64,000 nt of DNA from Betaproteobacteria bacterium. GTDB lineage: Bacteria; Pseudomonadota; Gammaproteobacteria; Burkholderiales; Burkholderiaceae_A. Below, piece after piece: positions 21,219 to 31,518 of this stretch. Each line of letters opens with the position of its first letter. Position 1 is the stretch's first letter. The position numbers and the translations under genes were made by a program. The notes below the pieces were generated by a model. It made no database searches and was not told the origin of the DNA. It saw nothing but the letters and a program-made list of their open reading frames with translations. The DNA lies in the NCBI GenBank assembly GCA_016868255.1, contig VGHN01000005.1:37430-101429 (forward strand), written 5' to 3'.

Positions 21219-21322
21219 GCTATACTCCTGGGCTAACTTAACTTGGCGCTACGTAAGGGCCTTCTGGCAGAAACTGGGGCATGACCCAACGGTTCTCGGC
21301 GAGCGCAACAAAAGGATTGATC

Positions 21323-21592
21323 ATGAAAGAGGGCATTCACCCCAACTACCGCGAAGTGGTCTTCGTGGACATGTCCAACGACTTTAGCTTTGTCACCCGC
21401 TCCACGGTCAACACCCGCGAGACCATTAAATGGAAGGATGGCAAGGAGTACCCGCTCTACAAGCTCGACACCAGCTCCGAGTCGCACCCCTTCTACACCG
21501 GCACCCAGAAGCTAATGGACACTGCAGGACGGGTTGAGAAGTTCCGTCAGAAATTCGGTGCCAAGCGGGGCTCGGCCGCCACCAAGAGCTAA
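21323..21592 (+). CDS. rpmE2: 50S ribosomal protein L31 type B
   Basis: An 89-residue L31 without the CxxC zinc pairs of type A, hence the zinc-independent form. [16 protein letters not shown] and [13 protein letters not shown] are family hallmarks. The start is ATG at 21323, preceded by AAAGGA. It follows rho by about 100 bases, the usual trxA-rho-rpmE arrangement in this group. A TATACT near 21220 may be a -10 element but lacks a clear -35. Confidence 0.96.
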   Translation: MKEGIHPNYREVVFVDMSNDFSFVTRSTVNTRETIKWKDGKEYPLYKLDTSSESHPFYTGTQKLMDTAGRVEKFRQKFGAKRGSAATKS

Positions 21593-21609
21593 ATCCCCGC
21601 TCTGCGGGA

Positions 21610-23502
21610 ATGGCGCAGGCATCGATGCGCGCGCCCACTCGACTCCGAGAAGCCCTCTCCCGCTGGGGCGAAACACGCCCCCTTCCCGGCCTCGCGGCCA
21701 GTGCGGCCAGGCCGATCCCCTGGCCACTTCTGCTTGGCCTGGTCTTGGCCTTTGCACTCGCAGGAGTCTTTGGGCGCGGCCCCTGGCGCGGCGATGACAT
21801 CCAAGGAATCGCAGTTGCCAGCAGCCTGATTCAGTCCCTGCTCTCACTGCTTGCTGGCAGTCCGCTCTCGAGCATCGATACCCATAGCGGCGGATGGATC
21901 CCCAGCCTGGCTGGCCAAGTGGTCTCCGAAGAGGGCCCACTGCTGGCTTGGATTGCCGCCCTCTTGATTGTTCCACTGGAGCTCGCAAGCCTCGCACTGA
22001 CCGGAGGGCGAATTCCAATTGATGTCTTCGATGACTTGGTGCGCCTGGTCTCTGCGAGTTGCCTGGTGGTGGGGCTCTATGCCCTGTGGCGCGCAACCGA
22101 CCGCATGGCCCGGCGTCGCGAGGCGCGTCCGGTCGACCCCCTTGGCATTGGGCCCGATGCCAATGCCTTCGGTCGAACCATGGGCGACTGCGCCGTGTTG
22201 CTCTGTATGGCCTGCCTCGGCAGTGTGGAGCGCTGGCACGAGTCGGGTTCCACCAGCATTGGTTTTCTTTGCCAAGCACTGCTTCTCTGGGCATTGGCCA
22301 TCGCGCCCGAACACCCCAAGCGCGCCGGCTACATGGCGGGCTCGGTCTTGGCGGCCTTCCTTCTGAGCGATGGGCTCGAGTCATTGCTGGCCTATGGCCT
22401 GGGGGCCGCCCTGGCGCTTGCACTGGCCCCACCCCTGCGCCTGGTCTGGCGTGTCTTCGCTGCGAAGGCCGGCCTGGCCCTGCTGGGCATTGTGCTTGGC
22501 TGGTTACTGATGGCGGGCATGGTCGAAGGCATGGCCGCCCTGCAATCTTGGTGGCTGGGCCAATTTCGAATGCAGTGGCAATCGCCCCTGCGCTCACTCA
22601 ATGAGTGGGCCTGGACCTGGTGGCCGCTGTGGCCCATTGCGCTGGCCATGCTCATTCAAGCCAAGCGTCATGGGCTGCTGCGCCTGCCCCATCTTCTTGC
22701 CCTCTGGGCCATGCTCGCCGGGGTCCTGCTCGTGAACCTATTGGGCCTGGGCCAGGCCACGCCCTCCAAGTTGCTTCCCATTGCCCCACTGGCCATGCTC
22801 TGCGCCTTTGGCCTGCTCTCTATTCCTCGCAACCTTACAAGCCTGCTCGACTGGTTTGCCGTGGTGGTCTTCACCGCCTTGGGGGTCTTTATCTGGCTCT
22901 ACTGGACCGCCATGTATTTTCAGTTCCCCGCCAACTTGGTGGCGCGACTCGACTTCCTCGCACCGGGACTCCGCGTGGAGCGCCCCGGCCTTCCCGAAAT
23001 CTTAATCGGCGTTGGTGTGAGCGGTGCCTGGCTTGGGTTGGTGATGTGGCGTATCCGCCGAACAGGCAGCCACCTCTGGCGACCCGTGGCCCTGAGTGCC
23101 GGCGGCCTCGCCCTGGCCTGGATTCTTCTCACCACACTCTGGCTACCCGGAATTCAAATTATTAAAGGCTATGAAGGCAGCGTGTCTGGACTCAATGCCA
23201 TTCTTCATCGAAATGCCGAACAGATGAAAAGACCCATCGAAGCCGCCTGCGTGGCCACGCCCGAGAATGACACCGCGGCCAAGCTCCTGGTGCTCGCCAC
23301 CACCGACTTCAGCCTTGCAAACAATGGTCCCTACCGCAAGAGCGCCTGCCCCTTCCTACTAAGAACCGAACCCACTGCCCAGCGGCAGTTGCCTGCCAAT
23401 TACCGGCTCATTTGGATTGGTCGACGTGCCACCGAGCGGCGCGAACGCGAACGCTATGTGCTGTTCCGGGTCGAGGAGCCAATGAATCCTGCCGCGCGGT
23501 AG
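21610..23502 (+). CDS. Polytopic membrane protein, probable ArnT/PMT-like glycosyltransferase
   Basis: A 630-residue protein with roughly ten to twelve hydrophobic segments. A short loop after the first ([11 protein letters not shown]) carries an acidic pair, as the catalytic loop does in GT-C enzymes that use lipid-linked sugars. The C-terminal 120 residues are soluble and probably periplasmic. Position after rpmE2 matches a conserved membrane glycosyltransferase of Burkholderiales. Substrate cannot be inferred. Its last 49 bases overlap the convergent orn gene. A start 15 bases later (second ATG) is possible. Confidence 0.65.
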   Translation: MAQASMRAPTRLREALSRWGETRPLPGLAASAARPIPWPLLLGLVLAFALAGVFGRGPWRGDDIQGIAVASSLIQSLLSLLAGSPLSSIDTHSGGWIPSLAGQVVSEEGPLLAWIAALLIVPLELASLALTGGRIPIDVFDDLVRLVSASCLVVGLYALWRATDRMARRREARPVDPLGIGPDANAFGRTMGDCAVLLCMACLGSVERWHESGSTSIGFLCQALLLWALAIAPEHPKRAGYMAGSVLAAFLLSDGLESLLAYGLGAALALALAPPLRLVWRVFAAKAGLALLGIVLGWLLMAGMVEGMAALQSWWLGQFRMQWQSPLRSLNEWAWTWWPLWPIALAMLIQAKRHGLLRLPHLLALWAMLAGVLLVNLLGLGQATPSKLLPIAPLAMLCAFGLLSIPRNLTSLLDWFAVVVFTALGVFIWLYWTAMYFQFPANLVARLDFLAPGLRVERPGLPEILIGVGVSGAWLGLVMWRIRRTGSHLWRPVALSAGGLALAWILLTTLWLPGIQIIKGYEGSVSGLNAILHRNAEQMKRPIEAACVATPENDTAAKLLVLATTDFSLANNGPYRKSACPFLLRTEPTAQRQLPANYRLIWIGRRATERRERERYVLFRVEEPMNPAAR

Positions 23503-24056
23503 TAGCGCAGCTCTTCAATCGACTCCATGATGTCGGCCAGGGCCGTGTGTGCGCCCTTCTTCGTGAACCCCTTAACAAGATCGGGTTGCCAACGACGGCC
23601 CAGCTCTTTGATCGTGCTGACGTCCAGGTTTCGATAGTGGAAGAAGGCCTCGAGCCGAGGCATGTAGCGGTTCATGAATCGGCGGTCTTGGTGAACACTG
23701 TTGCCGCAGAGGGGTGACTTGCCTGGCGGCACCAGGGGAGCAAGAAACGCAAGCATGGCCGACTCGGCCGACTCCTCATTGAGTGAGGAGGCCTTCACGC
23801 GGTCGATGAGTCCCGATCGGCCATGGGTGTTCTTATTCCAATCGTCCATGGCATCGAGGTGCTCAGTCGACTGATGCACCACCAAGACCGGTCCCTCGGC
23901 CACCAGTTGCAGTTCGGAGTCGGTCACCACCACCGCCAATTCAAGGATGCGATTCTGTTCTGGGTCGAGTCCACTCATCTCCATGTCAATCCACACCAGA
24001 TGGGTTTCGTTCGGCGCGGGTTGCGCTGCAATTGGGTTGCGGGCTTGCTCAGTCAT
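23454..24056 (-). CDS. orn: Oligoribonuclease
   Basis: DEDDh 3'-5' exonuclease that degrades 2-5 base RNAs and pGpG. The 200 residues show [25 protein letters not shown] and [14 protein letters not shown], covering all acidic positions plus the His. The ATG at 24056 is chosen by family length. The C-terminus beyond ELRYYR carries about 15 extra residues encoded in the overlap with the convergent membrane-protein gene. Divergent from rsgA. Confidence 0.96.
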   Translation of the reverse strand: MTEQARNPIAAQPAPNETHLVWIDMEMSGLDPEQNRILELAVVVTDSELQLVAEGPVLVVHQSTEHLDAMDDWNKNTHGRSGLIDRVKASSLNEESAESAMLAFLAPLVPPGKSPLCGNSVHQDRRFMNRYMPRLEAFFHYRNLDVSTIKELGRRWQPDLVKGFTKKGAHTALADIMESIEELRYYRAAGFIGSSTRNST

Positions 24057-24126
24057 AGCCTTGGATGATCGCACGGATGTGACATGATTCCCGAAGCATG
24101 CTGCCCCTTCATCAGAGAGACCCGAG

Positions 24127-25125
24127 TTGCCCACGCCCGATCGGTGCATAGCCCGCGTAATGCGAGCCCATGGCGCCAACGCCTGGGTGCAGGTCGACGC
24201 CGAGGCAGTGGTCCTGGCCCAACTCAAGGGCCGAAGCATCGAGGCCATTACCAACGATCGCGTGGTGCTCGATACACAAACCGACCCACCGCAGATCATC
24301 GAGGTTCTCGAGAGACGCAATAGTTTGCTTCGACAAGAGGGCCAACGCGAGAAGCGGCTCGCCGCAAATATTGACCTCGCACTGGTGATACTCAGTGGCG
24401 AACCCAGTTTCTCCCCCGAGACCACCTTGCGTGTGATGGCCGGGCTGATCGCCCAGCAGATCCCCTTTCTGCTCGTCGTCAATAAGTCTGATTTGGATGG
24501 GCCCACGCAGATGGCGTTGAAGAGCCTCTCGCGCATTCAGCCGCTGCATGAGACCGCGCCCGAATGGCCATGGGTTCTTGCGAACTCAAGGCAGGTCAAT
24601 GGACTCGATGCGCTTCACCAACAAATTGAATTGAAGTGTTCAGAGAAGTCCAAGGTGGAGCCGGCGAGCATTGCGCTCATGGGCGAGTCGGGCATGGGCA
24701 AGAGCAGCCTGCTCAATGCGCTGGTGCCCGATGCCAAGGCCCAAACCCAGGCCATCTCCGAGGCATTGTCATCGGGTCGCCACACGACCACCAGCAGCCA
24801 GGCCTATCGAATTCCCCAGGCCCCAGGCAAGCGCTCCCTCTGGCTCATCGACACGCCAGGCTTTCAACGTTTTGGTATCTCGCACTTGGATCGAAGAGAT
24901 GTCGAGTCGATCTTCCCCGAGTGGAGTTGGCTGCAGCAAAGGGGCTTCTGTCGCTTTCAAGACTGCGCCCATTTGCACGAGCCGGGCTGCGTGGTTCAAG
25001 CGGCCATAGAAACTGCCGTGAATACGGGGCAGATGGAATGGGCCAATGCTTTGGAGGACAAGCGCGGCCTCTGGGAGCGACTGCTTAGCTCAGCCAGCGC
25101 CCCAGATAGAAGATCAACACGATGA
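24127..25125 (+). CDS. rsgA: Ribosome small-subunit GTPase RsgA
   Basis: Circularly permuted GTPase that checks late 30S maturation. An N-terminal OB fold is followed by G4 VNKSDL, then G1 [12 protein letters not shown], then G3 DTPGF, in the permuted order. A C-terminal zinc module reads [14 protein letters not shown]. At 332 residues it is full length. Start is TTG at 24127; an ATG at 24160 would truncate the OB fold. Its last 41 bases overlap the convergent CobD-like gene. Confidence 0.95.
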   Translation: MPTPDRCIARVMRAHGANAWVQVDAEAVVLAQLKGRSIEAITNDRVVLDTQTDPPQIIEVLERRNSLLRQEGQREKRLAANIDLALVILSGEPSFSPETTLRVMAGLIAQQIPFLLVVNKSDLDGPTQMALKSLSRIQPLHETAPEWPWVLANSRQVNGLDALHQQIELKCSEKSKVEPASIALMGESGMGKSSLLNALVPDAKAQTQAISEALSSGRHTTTSSQAYRIPQAPGKRSLWLIDTPGFQRFGISHLDRRDVESIFPEWSWLQQRGFCRFQDCAHLHEPGCVVQAAIETAVNTGQMEWANALEDKRGLWERLLSSASAPDRRSTR

Positions 25126-26131
25126 AAAACCACATGATCACCGCACGCCAGACCAAGCCCACCGAGGACTTCATGCTGTACTCGGTGGCCTCGCGAAGAT
25201 CGGGTTCGGCCGAGAGCCCTGACTGACCCTCCCAGTCGTACGGATCCGAACCCGCCGGCTGGGCATCGGGAACCGTGAGACGAACCCCGATGGCCCCCGC
25301 ACCGGAGGCCACCAAGACCCGATCGGTGTCGTCCAAAGACATGGCGGGTGAGACGCCTGCGCGGGATCGCCACATGGCGATGGAATCTTCAAAATTTCCA
25401 ACAATCGCGAAAATGATCGCAGTGACCCGAACGGGCAGCCAATCGAGCCAGCTATAGGCACGGCAGGCAACCTCAGAGAAGTGATCACTCACGGATGCAG
25501 CCGGTGAGACCTCTGACTCCAGGAGTGCCCGGGGCGCCGAGGCGCTGGTGCGCTGGGCGATGGGACGGCCCCAGGCGCGAAGCAGTTGGACATTGAGCCA
25601 ATAGGCCAGTGCACCGCTCGGGCCCGGTAAGACAACGAACCAGAAGATGGGACCAAAGACGTGCCGCTGGGCAGCGACCAAGGCCAAACGAATAGACTCG
25701 CGGACCACCGCAGACTCATTGCCCGTCTCGGCGGCCGAGCGGGCCACCGCATCGGCCTGAGACTCCTCCACCCACTGGCCAAGAATTCTGCGCGCCTCGG
25801 GGAGGTCTTCATTTTTGAGGGCCGCATGGATGTCACTGAACCAGTGGCTGAACTGGCGAAAACCCAGCGTGAGGTAGAGCACGGCCACCGCAAAAAGCAA
25901 CTCAAGCAGGGGATGGATAAGGCCGAGCAAGGCCGAGACCACCATGCTTCCGATGGCGGCACCTCCCACGATAAAGGCCCAGGTGAACCATATGGCGCGG
26001 CGGCGCTCGGGATCGAGGGCACCACGAACCTCAAGGAGCTTGTCTTCGACCCAGCCTTGAGCTAGATTCATCTGACGAATGGGCCTGAGCTGCTCGAGCA
26101 CCAGGGCAATGATGAGGGCCAGTAGAGTCAT
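25085..26131 (-). CDS. CobD/CbiB-like membrane protein
   Basis: A 348-residue inner-membrane protein. LALIIALVLEQLRP at the start, YLTLGFRQFSHWFSDI and AAQRHVFGPIFWFVVL match the CobD/CbiB family protein found in Burkholderiales. True CbiB attaches aminopropanol in cobalamin synthesis, but no other cobalamin gene is nearby, so that role is not supported. It could relate to AmpE-like proteins. Start ATG 26131. The C-terminal codons overlap rsgA. Confidence 0.75.
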   Translation of the reverse strand: MTLLALIIALVLEQLRPIRQMNLAQGWVEDKLLEVRGALDPERRRAIWFTWAFIVGGAAIGSMVVSALLGLIHPLLELLFAVAVLYLTLGFRQFSHWFSDIHAALKNEDLPEARRILGQWVEESQADAVARSAAETGNESAVVRESIRLALVAAQRHVFGPIFWFVVLPGPSGALAYWLNVQLLRAWGRPIAQRTSASAPRALLESEVSPAASVSDHFSEVACRAYSWLDWLPVRVTAIIFAIVGNFEDSIAMWRSRAGVSPAMSLDDTDRVLVASGAGAIGVRLTVPDAQPAGSDPYDWEGQSGLSAEPDLREATEYSMKSSVGLVWRAVIMWFFIVLIFYLGRWLS

Positions 26132-26156
26132 TCGAGAGAGAAAACCTTCAGAACAT

Positions 26157-26861
26157 TCACGCTTTGTGTTGAGACCATGCAGCAAAAAGAAAGTGATAGA
26201 GATTTCTCACCATGGCCGCAGTGGCACCCCAGATAAATCGACCCTGATAGGGCATGGCAAAAAACTCGATAGGCCCTGATTCTATCCTGAGGCCCCTTCG
26301 CTGATGATTCTCGGGGTTCATCAGAAACGACAAGGGCACCTCGAAGACCTCATCGACCTCGGCTGGATTGGGTCGATACTGGGCCTGCGCACTCACCATT
26401 CCAATGACGGGCGTCACAGAAAATCCAGAGACAGTCTGATAAATCGGCAGGCAATGAAGGGCCTCGACCTGCTGGGGTTCCAGGCCAATCTCTTCCTGGG
26501 CCTCTCGAATGGCGGTGAAGGCGGGGTCGGTGTCGCTGGCCTCGGCCGCGCCACCGGGAAGACTGATCTGACCGGGATGATGCAAAAGGCTGCCAAGCCT
26601 TTGGGTGAGAACCAGCTTGCAGCCCTCTGCCGATGGACGCAGTCCAATGAGAACCGAAGCGGGTCGAAATGAAGAGACTTCAGCGAGTCGCTCGCGGCGA
26701 TCGGCGAGAACCTCGGGGGACCAGACTGGAAACTGCCCCCCTTGGGCCGCCCTGCACCACCGGGTTAGAGACGCGGGGAGCAAGACCTCGTCAGGGATGG
26801 CGGGGCCGGCCTCGAAGGGTCGGTGCTCGGCCTCTTGGGGATTGAAACGGGGCGTGGTCAG
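26157..26861 (-). CDS. Nudix CoA pyrophosphatase
   Basis: Hydrolyses CoA and related dinucleotides. The Nudix box reads GGAAEASDTDPAFTAIREAQEEIGL, preceded by the CoA-specific pattern LGSLLHHPGQISLP. The first ordinary start is TTG at 26783. However, the frame upstream reads TTPRFNPQEAEH and RPFEAGPAIPDEVL, resembling the family's N-terminal extension, and begins with a CTG at 26861 preceded by GGGGCAGGG. I report the extended form (234 residues). Downstream of rplS by 20 bases. Confidence 0.88.
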   Translation of the reverse strand: MTTPRFNPQEAEHRPFEAGPAIPDEVLLPASLTRWCRAAQGGQFPVWSPEVLADRRERLAEVSSFRPASVLIGLRPSAEGCKLVLTQRLGSLLHHPGQISLPGGAAEASDTDPAFTAIREAQEEIGLEPQQVEALHCLPIYQTVSGFSVTPVIGMVSAQAQYRPNPAEVDEVFEVPLSFLMNPENHQRRGLRIESGPIEFFAMPYQGRFIWGATAAMVRNLYHFLFAAWSQHKA

Positions 26862-26881
26862 AAGCCCTGCCCCAGTTGGAT

Positions 26882-27292
26882 TTAGGCCTGGGCCTCTTGG
26901 GCAAGTGCGGCATCGCGCTCGGCAACCGCACTCGAACGGGGCGCGAGCTTCTCGCGGATTCGAGCCGACTTGCCGGAGCGCCCGCGCAGGTAGTAGAGCT
27001 TGGCACGACGGACATCACCGCGACGCTTGACCTCTATTTTTGCGATGAGCGGTGAATAGAGCTGGAACGTCCGCTCAACTCCCTCGCCGGCCGAAATTTT
27101 GCGCACGATAAACGATGAATTCAGGCCACGGTTGCGTTTGGCAATCACCACGCCTTCGTAGGCCTGCACACGCTTGCGGGTGCCTTCCACAACATTCACG
27201 CTCACCACGACGGTGTCGCCAGGGGCAAAAGCAGGAACCACCTTGCCCAGACGGGCAATCTCTTCCTGTTCGATTTGATCAATTACGTTCAT
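26882..27292 (-). CDS. rplS: 50S ribosomal protein L19
   Basis: Ribosomal protein at the 30S-50S interface. It has 136 residues: the KOW-like core is [16 protein letters not shown] and the signature [17 protein letters not shown] follows. The C-terminal tail of about 20 Ala/Glu-rich residues is longer than in E. coli (115). ATG at 27292. Last ribosomal gene of the rpsP-rimM-trmD-rplS operon. Confidence 0.97.
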   Translation of the reverse strand: MNVIDQIEQEEIARLGKVVPAFAPGDTVVVSVNVVEGTRKRVQAYEGVVIAKRNRGLNSSFIVRKISAGEGVERTFQLYSPLIAKIEVKRRGDVRRAKLYYLRGRSGKSARIREKLAPRSSAVAERDAALAQEAQA

Positions 27293-27302
27293 CTGAATTT
27301 CC

Positions 27303-28064
27303 TTAGTCTTTCCCAGACGCCGCCGCATTGGGTTTTACTTTTCTCGTGGCCAGTAAATCGGGCCGGCGCGCCTCTGTACGTGCAAGCGATTCGGAAAATC
27401 GCCAATCTGATATTTTGCCATGATGTCCGGATAAAAGCACCTCGGGGACGGGACGGCCCTCGAAGACTTCCGGCCGGGTGTACTGGGGAAACTCCAGTAG
27501 GCCCTGCATAAAGGATTCCTGCACCGAGGACTGGTCATCGCCCAGAGCCCCCGGCAGACGCCGAGCAAGCGCGTCCATGACGGCCAGGGCCGCAATCTCG
27601 CCCCCAGAGAGCACAAAGTCTCCCAGGCTGATTTCCATGTCCACCCAGCCATCGATGAAACGTTGGTCCACGCCCTCGTAGCGGCCGCAGACCAGGGTGA
27701 ACTGGGACTTCTTTGGCTCGACCCCCAAGGCCATACCAGCGATCTGCTCTTCCACCCAAGTCTGCTCGAGTGCCTGCCCCGAGGGGGACATGAGCACCAC
27801 TGGGCCGGGCGTGTAACCCGCCTCTTTTGAGGCCTTCTTGCAATGGAGGACCGCATCCCGAAGGGGGGCAGCCATCATCACCATGCCAGGGCCGCCACCG
27901 TAGGGGCGGTCGTCCACGGTCTGGTGAACATCGCCAACAAACTGTCTCGGATTCACAACGTTCAAGACCACCAGGCCCCGGTCAACCGCACGGCCACAGA
28001 CGCCATTGCGTGCCCATGCCTCGAAGAACTCGGGAAATAGAGTGACGACATCGAAACGCAACAT
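27303..28064 (-). CDS. trmD: tRNA (guanine-37-N1)-methyltransferase
   Basis: SPOUT-class methyltransferase that prevents +1 frameshifting. The 253 residues include [12 protein letters not shown], the knot segments [12 protein letters not shown] and [15 protein letters not shown], and [12 protein letters not shown] at 28064, three bases after the rimM stop. Normal length. Confidence 0.97.
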   Translation of the reverse strand: MLRFDVVTLFPEFFEAWARNGVCGRAVDRGLVVLNVVNPRQFVGDVHQTVDDRPYGGGPGMVMMAAPLRDAVLHCKKASKEAGYTPGPVVLMSPSGQALEQTWVEEQIAGMALGVEPKKSQFTLVCGRYEGVDQRFIDGWVDMEISLGDFVLSGGEIAALAVMDALARRLPGALGDDQSSVQESFMQGLLEFPQYTRPEVFEGRPVPEVLLSGHHGKISDWRFSESLARTEARRPDLLATRKVKPNAAASGKD

Positions 28065-28067
28065 GGC

Positions 28068-28733
28068 CTAGGCTCCCTTAAGCCAGTCGGGGTCCCAATC
28101 CACACGGCAGAGACGGGCGGGGATGTCGACCGAGTCGACATGGCGCTCGACAAAGGGAATCCAGTGCGGCCCCACCACGAGCCAGTCATGCACACCATTG
28201 GTCTCCATGCGCTCGACCGTGCCGAGCATGAGGCCCTCACGGTTCTCGACCCGACAACCAATCAAATCCACCCAGTAGACCTCGTCTTCGCTGGGCGGCG
28301 GAAGGGCGCTGCGATCGACACCCATCTCCGAGGCATCGAACCACTGCGCCTTCTGAAGGTCATCGACCCCTGAGAGAGAGAGACGAAAATCCCGGCCATG
28401 GGCGGTGATCTGAAGGACCTCGAAAAGACTGCATGTTCGCCGACCCGGCCTCGAACGAATGCACAGCAGATGCGGCTGTTGAAGGAGCGCCGATTCAAAG
28501 GCCGAACCGGGGTGCAGGCTTCGCAGGCGCAACTCGCCTCGCAAACCCACCGGGCCAAGCACTTTGGCGAGGGCAACAAACTGCGGGGGAAGCGGGGCCT
28601 CCGGGGGAGCCCACTGAACCGGTGTGGGGGCCGAAGGCGCTGCGGCGCCCAGTCGGGAGAGCCGCCGGAGCTGGTAGGCAGAACCCGCCAGCCCCTGAGA
28701 AGGGGACTTAGGCGGCCTTGGCCTGGCTTGCAA
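28068..28733 (-). CDS. rimM: Ribosome maturation factor RimM
   Basis: Binds S19 and assists 30S maturation. The domain begins at [18 protein letters not shown] and ends in the PRC-barrel with VDWDPDWL. The start is unresolved: there is no ATG, GTG or TTG between the rpsP stop and the domain. The nearest standard codon is TTG at 28733, 26 bases inside rpsP (221 residues). A CTG at 28691 preceded by CAGGGG is an alternative (207 residues). Either way about 30-45 Pro/Ala-rich residues precede the conserved fold, more than usual. Confidence 0.9.
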   Translation of the reverse strand: MQARPRPPKSPSQGLAGSAYQLRRLSRLGAAAPSAPTPVQWAPPEAPLPPQFVALAKVLGPVGLRGELRLRSLHPGSAFESALLQQPHLLCIRSRPGRRTCSLFEVLQITAHGRDFRLSLSGVDDLQKAQWFDASEMGVDRSALPPPSEDEVYWVDLIGCRVENREGLMLGTVERMETNGVHDWLVVGPHWIPFVERHVDSVDIPARLCRVDWDPDWLKGA

Positions 28734-28965
28734 AATCTTTGACGAGTTGGGTGACGCGATCGCTGAGCTGGGCGCCGTTGCCACGCCAGTGCTCAATGCG
28801 CTCCATGCTCAATTGAAGGCGGGGGTCGTTGCCCTTTGCGATGGGATTAAAAAAACCCACGCGCTCAATAAAACGGCCATCGCGACGGCAGCGTGAATCC
28901 GCAGCCACCACGTGGTAAAAAGGGCGCTTGTGTGAACCGCCCCTTGCAAGTCGAATGACTACCAT
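28708..28965 (-). CDS. rpsP: 30S ribosomal protein S16
   Basis: An 85-residue S16 with [35 protein letters not shown] and the C-terminal [13 protein letters not shown] at 28965 with AAAGGA upstream. First gene of the rpsP-rimM-trmD-rplS operon. Confidence 0.97.
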   Translation of the reverse strand: MVVIRLARGGSHKRPFYHVVAADSRCRRDGRFIERVGFFNPIAKGNDPRLQLSMERIEHWRGNGAQLSDRVTQLVKDFASQAKAA

Positions 28966-29011
28966 TGCTTTGTCCTTTGAACGTACACCACCGAACGCGG
29001 TGAAACCTGGA

Positions 29012-29040
29012 AGTCTACCAGCCCTCCAACCGATTGAAAA
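29012..29040 (-). promoter_or_regulatory. Possible rpsP operon promoter
   Basis: TTTTCA and TAGACT with 17-base spacing on the minus strand, each matching sigma-70 at four of six positions, ending about 45 bases before rpsP. It lies in the 90-base gap shared with the divergent transglycosylase gene. Confidence 0.35.
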
Positions 29041-29055
29041 GATCGGGCGGCGGCT

Positions 29056-30144
29056 TTGAAGCGACGCAGGCTTCTGAGTGGCATGGCAGGTGCCATGGCG
29101 ACCCTCGGCACGACTGGGCTTGCGGGCATTGGCGCCCTGCTGCCAGTCTCATCTCCGCAGGCCAAAAAGAAGTCTCCGCCCCCCCAGGCGCTGCCCGAAT
29201 GGCTCCCCAGCCCCATCGTGCTGCCGTTTTTAGAGGAGCTCTCGGGTCGAGAGAAGATTCCGATGGCCTGGCTGCTGGGTCAGTTGGGACGGGCCGAGCG
29301 ACAAGACCGGGCCATTGCCCTGGCCAACCCACCGCCCGGCGACGGACTCGGGCCCGCTCGATCCGTGCAACGCGTCATTCAGCGCAGCCTCGATGCCCAA
29401 TTGGTTGCCAACGGCAACGCCTACCTCCGAATGCACCGAGATGCCTTCCTGAAAGCGCAGGAGGAATACGGCGTTCCAGCCCGTGTGATTGCTGGAATCC
29501 TTGGCATCGAAACCCGCTACGGCCGCATCATGGGCAGTTTTCCAACGGTCGACACACTCGCAAGCCTGGGGTTTGCCAATGAGCGTCGGGCTGAGTTCTT
29601 CCGCAAAGAGTTGGCTGCGCTGCTCGTGCTGGGCCGAGAGTCCGGCATAAAGCTCAACGACCTCAAAGGCTCCTTCGCGGGTGCGCTGGGCATTCCTCAA
29701 TTCATGCCAAGCAGTTGGCGCAACTATGGCGTCGATTTCGATGGCAACAAGCGAATCGATCTCATCAACAGCCCAAGCGATTCAATCGGCTCGGTGGGGC
29801 ATTTCTTGGCGCGCCATGGTTGGCGTCGCGATCTACCGAGCCACCTGCCCACGGCCATGACTTCAAATCCCCAAGACCGCCCCCCACAACTTCAGCGAGT
29901 CATGGTCGATGGCTTGGAGGCCAAGCACACAGTGGGCGATTTGGTGCAGGCGCAAGTCCTCGACCCGGAGGTGAGTCTGCCCAGGGCAATGCAAGCGAGC
30001 CTCATTGCCCTGCCCGACCCCGACCTGGGTGAACTCTACTGGGTGGCCACGCCCAACTTCTTTGCCATCACCCATTACAACCGAAGTTACTTCTATGCGG
30101 TTTCGGTGCTCTCCCTGGCCCAAGCGGTAAGCTTTCGCGGCTAG
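29056..30144 (+). CDS. MltB-type lytic murein transglycosylase
   Basis: Cleaves peptidoglycan glycan strands to 1,6-anhydromuropeptides. The catalytic Glu lies in [14 protein letters not shown] (about residue 155) and [20 protein letters not shown] is diagnostic of MltB. The N-terminus [18 protein letters not shown] looks like a twin-arginine-like or long Sec signal without a lipobox, so a soluble periplasmic form is likely. Start TTG at 29056 keeps the Arg-rich n-region; a later ATG (29083) would remove it. The stop codon shares a CTAG palindrome with the convergent Nudix gene. Confidence 0.9.
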   Translation: MKRRRLLSGMAGAMATLGTTGLAGIGALLPVSSPQAKKKSPPPQALPEWLPSPIVLPFLEELSGREKIPMAWLLGQLGRAERQDRAIALANPPPGDGLGPARSVQRVIQRSLDAQLVANGNAYLRMHRDAFLKAQEEYGVPARVIAGILGIETRYGRIMGSFPTVDTLASLGFANERRAEFFRKELAALLVLGRESGIKLNDLKGSFAGALGIPQFMPSSWRNYGVDFDGNKRIDLINSPSDSIGSVGHFLARHGWRRDLPSHLPTAMTSNPQDRPPQLQRVMVDGLEAKHTVGDLVQAQVLDPEVSLPRAMQASLIALPDPDLGELYWVATPNFFAITHYNRSYFYAVSVLSLAQAVSFRG

Positions 30145-30959
30145 GCGGGTCGGTTCGAGTCTGCGACTCCATCGATTGAGGAGACCGGCGCCAACAGGCC
30201 TGCCGCGGCCTCATGGTTAAAGCGGCCCTCCAACCAAGCCGCTCGAACATCGGCGATCGACCAGCAATCCACCGCCATGACCTCATTGTCCTCGGGCCGG
30301 GGCTGCCAATCACTCGGTGCATCCCACTCATAGACCCAGACGCGCTCGATATGAAGCAAATCCTCGACCATTCGTGCCACCCGCACCAACCCCCAGAGGC
30401 GCAGGGACTCGGGGGCAAACCCATGAATGCCCGCCTCCTCTTGCGCTTCTCGCTGAATCGCCTGGTCGGGGGTCTCATTCGAAGGGAGTCCGCCGGCCAC
30501 ACAGCTGTCCCAGAGCCCCGGATCGATCGCCTTCTGAAGAGAGCGGCGTGCCACCCAATAGCGGCCACTGGGTGCTCTTGCATTGAGTTGGACGGATTGG
30601 GCCAGCAACCCCAAAGGCCGAAAGAGGCTCCGCTCAAGGGCCACCGGTCGGCCATGGTCTCCGAAGATGACTTGGCCCGAGGCACCGATCAGTCGCTGGC
30701 GCTCATCTCTCCACCCCGTGAGTCCAGCCGCCGATGCGCCCTTGCGAATCCGCTGCTCGAGGGACTCGAGTCCCGATTCATCGAGATCCAATTGGCCTTG
30801 AAAAAAAGGCAAGAGCTTGGGAGTCGCCCAGCCAACGGGTTCGCCCCTGAATGACCATGGCTGCAGACCCGCCGCAATGAGTTGCTGCGAATCGATTTCG
30901 CTTCTTAAGGGGGTGGGCGAAGGACACTCACCCTCGAGACAGGCTGGGCCTATGATCAT
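30141..30959 (-). CDS. DUF4743-type Nudix hydrolase
   Basis: A 272-residue protein. The N-terminal half resembles the DUF4743 domain that precedes Nudix folds in thiamine-pyrophosphokinase-related hydrolases. The Nudix box begins at GGLPSNETPDQAIQREAQEEAG. The substrate is unknown. The ATG at 30959 is inside a TATGATCATA palindrome shared with the divergent nuclease gene's start codons, so any promoter must lie within a neighbouring gene. A later start is possible. Confidence 0.8.
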   Translation of the reverse strand: MIIGPACLEGECPSPTPLRSEIDSQQLIAAGLQPWSFRGEPVGWATPKLLPFFQGQLDLDESGLESLEQRIRKGASAAGLTGWRDERQRLIGASGQVIFGDHGRPVALERSLFRPLGLLAQSVQLNARAPSGRYWVARRSLQKAIDPGLWDSCVAGGLPSNETPDQAIQREAQEEAGIHGFAPESLRLWGLVRVARMVEDLLHIERVWVYEWDAPSDWQPRPEDNEVMAVDCWSIADVRAAWLEGRFNHEAAAGLLAPVSSIDGVADSNRPA

Positions 30960-31518
30960 GGCTATGTTGAACCAATGTTTGACAGTGCAGAGGATCTTCG
31001 CACGGACTCTCTACGCACTCAGTCTTGCAGCAATGCTCGGGCCCGTGGCCTCGACTTGGGCCGAGTCGACATCGGCCTCGAGAGAACTGACTGAGCCGCT
31101 TGTCTTTATCAAGGCCTTCGATGGCGATTCAATGGTCCTAAGAAACAGCCGGGGCAAGACCGTTCAGGTGCGACTGGTCGGTATCGATGCGCCTGAGAAG
31201 AATCAAGCCCACGGGCAGGCCGCCAGGGAGCGGTTGGAGTCGTTGTTGAATGCCGAGCCGATTGAGGCGAAAGCCGTTAAACGAGATGGCCACGGCCGAT
31301 GGATTGCGCAGTTGAGTGTGGGTGGGCGAGACATCGGCCACACCATGCTTGTCGAGGGCCACGCCTGGTACTTTCGTCGGTATCGGGCCGACCTCACGGT
31401 CTCGGCAAGGGCTCGCTATGAGGAGGCCGAAGCCGTCGCACGCGAAGAACGCAGGGGGTTGTGGGCCAGCGACGAGGAGCCCATTCCCCCTTGGCGCTAC
31501 CGCGAGAAGCGCCGCTGA
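30958..31518 (+). CDS. Secreted thermonuclease (SNase-like)
   Basis: Staphylococcal-nuclease-fold protein of 186 residues. A signal peptide with the hydrophobic core ARTLYALSLAAMLG precedes a likely cleavage near WAES. The fold begins VFIKAFDGDSM. Catalytic Arg and Glu are in VRLVGIDAPEKNQ and the second Arg in DGHGRW. The C-terminal RGLWASDEEPIPPWRYR is typical. Three in-frame ATGs (30952, 30958, 30964) could start it. A paralogue begins at 63555. The last 22 bases overlap rlmB. Confidence 0.88.
   Translation: MAMLNQCLTVQRIFARTLYALSLAAMLGPVASTWAESTSASRELTEPLVFIKAFDGDSMVLRNSRGKTVQVRLVGIDAPEKNQAHGQAARERLESLLNAEPIEAKAVKRDGHGRWIAQLSVGGRDIGHTMLVEGHAWYFRRYRADLTVSARARYEEAEAVAREERRGLWASDEEPIPPWRYREKRR

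Noticed and set aside
25085..26131. Cobalamin biosynthesis role for the CobD/CbiB-like gene
   Set aside because: No other cobalamin gene is nearby, and the variant found in Burkholderiales near rplS is not established as CbiB.
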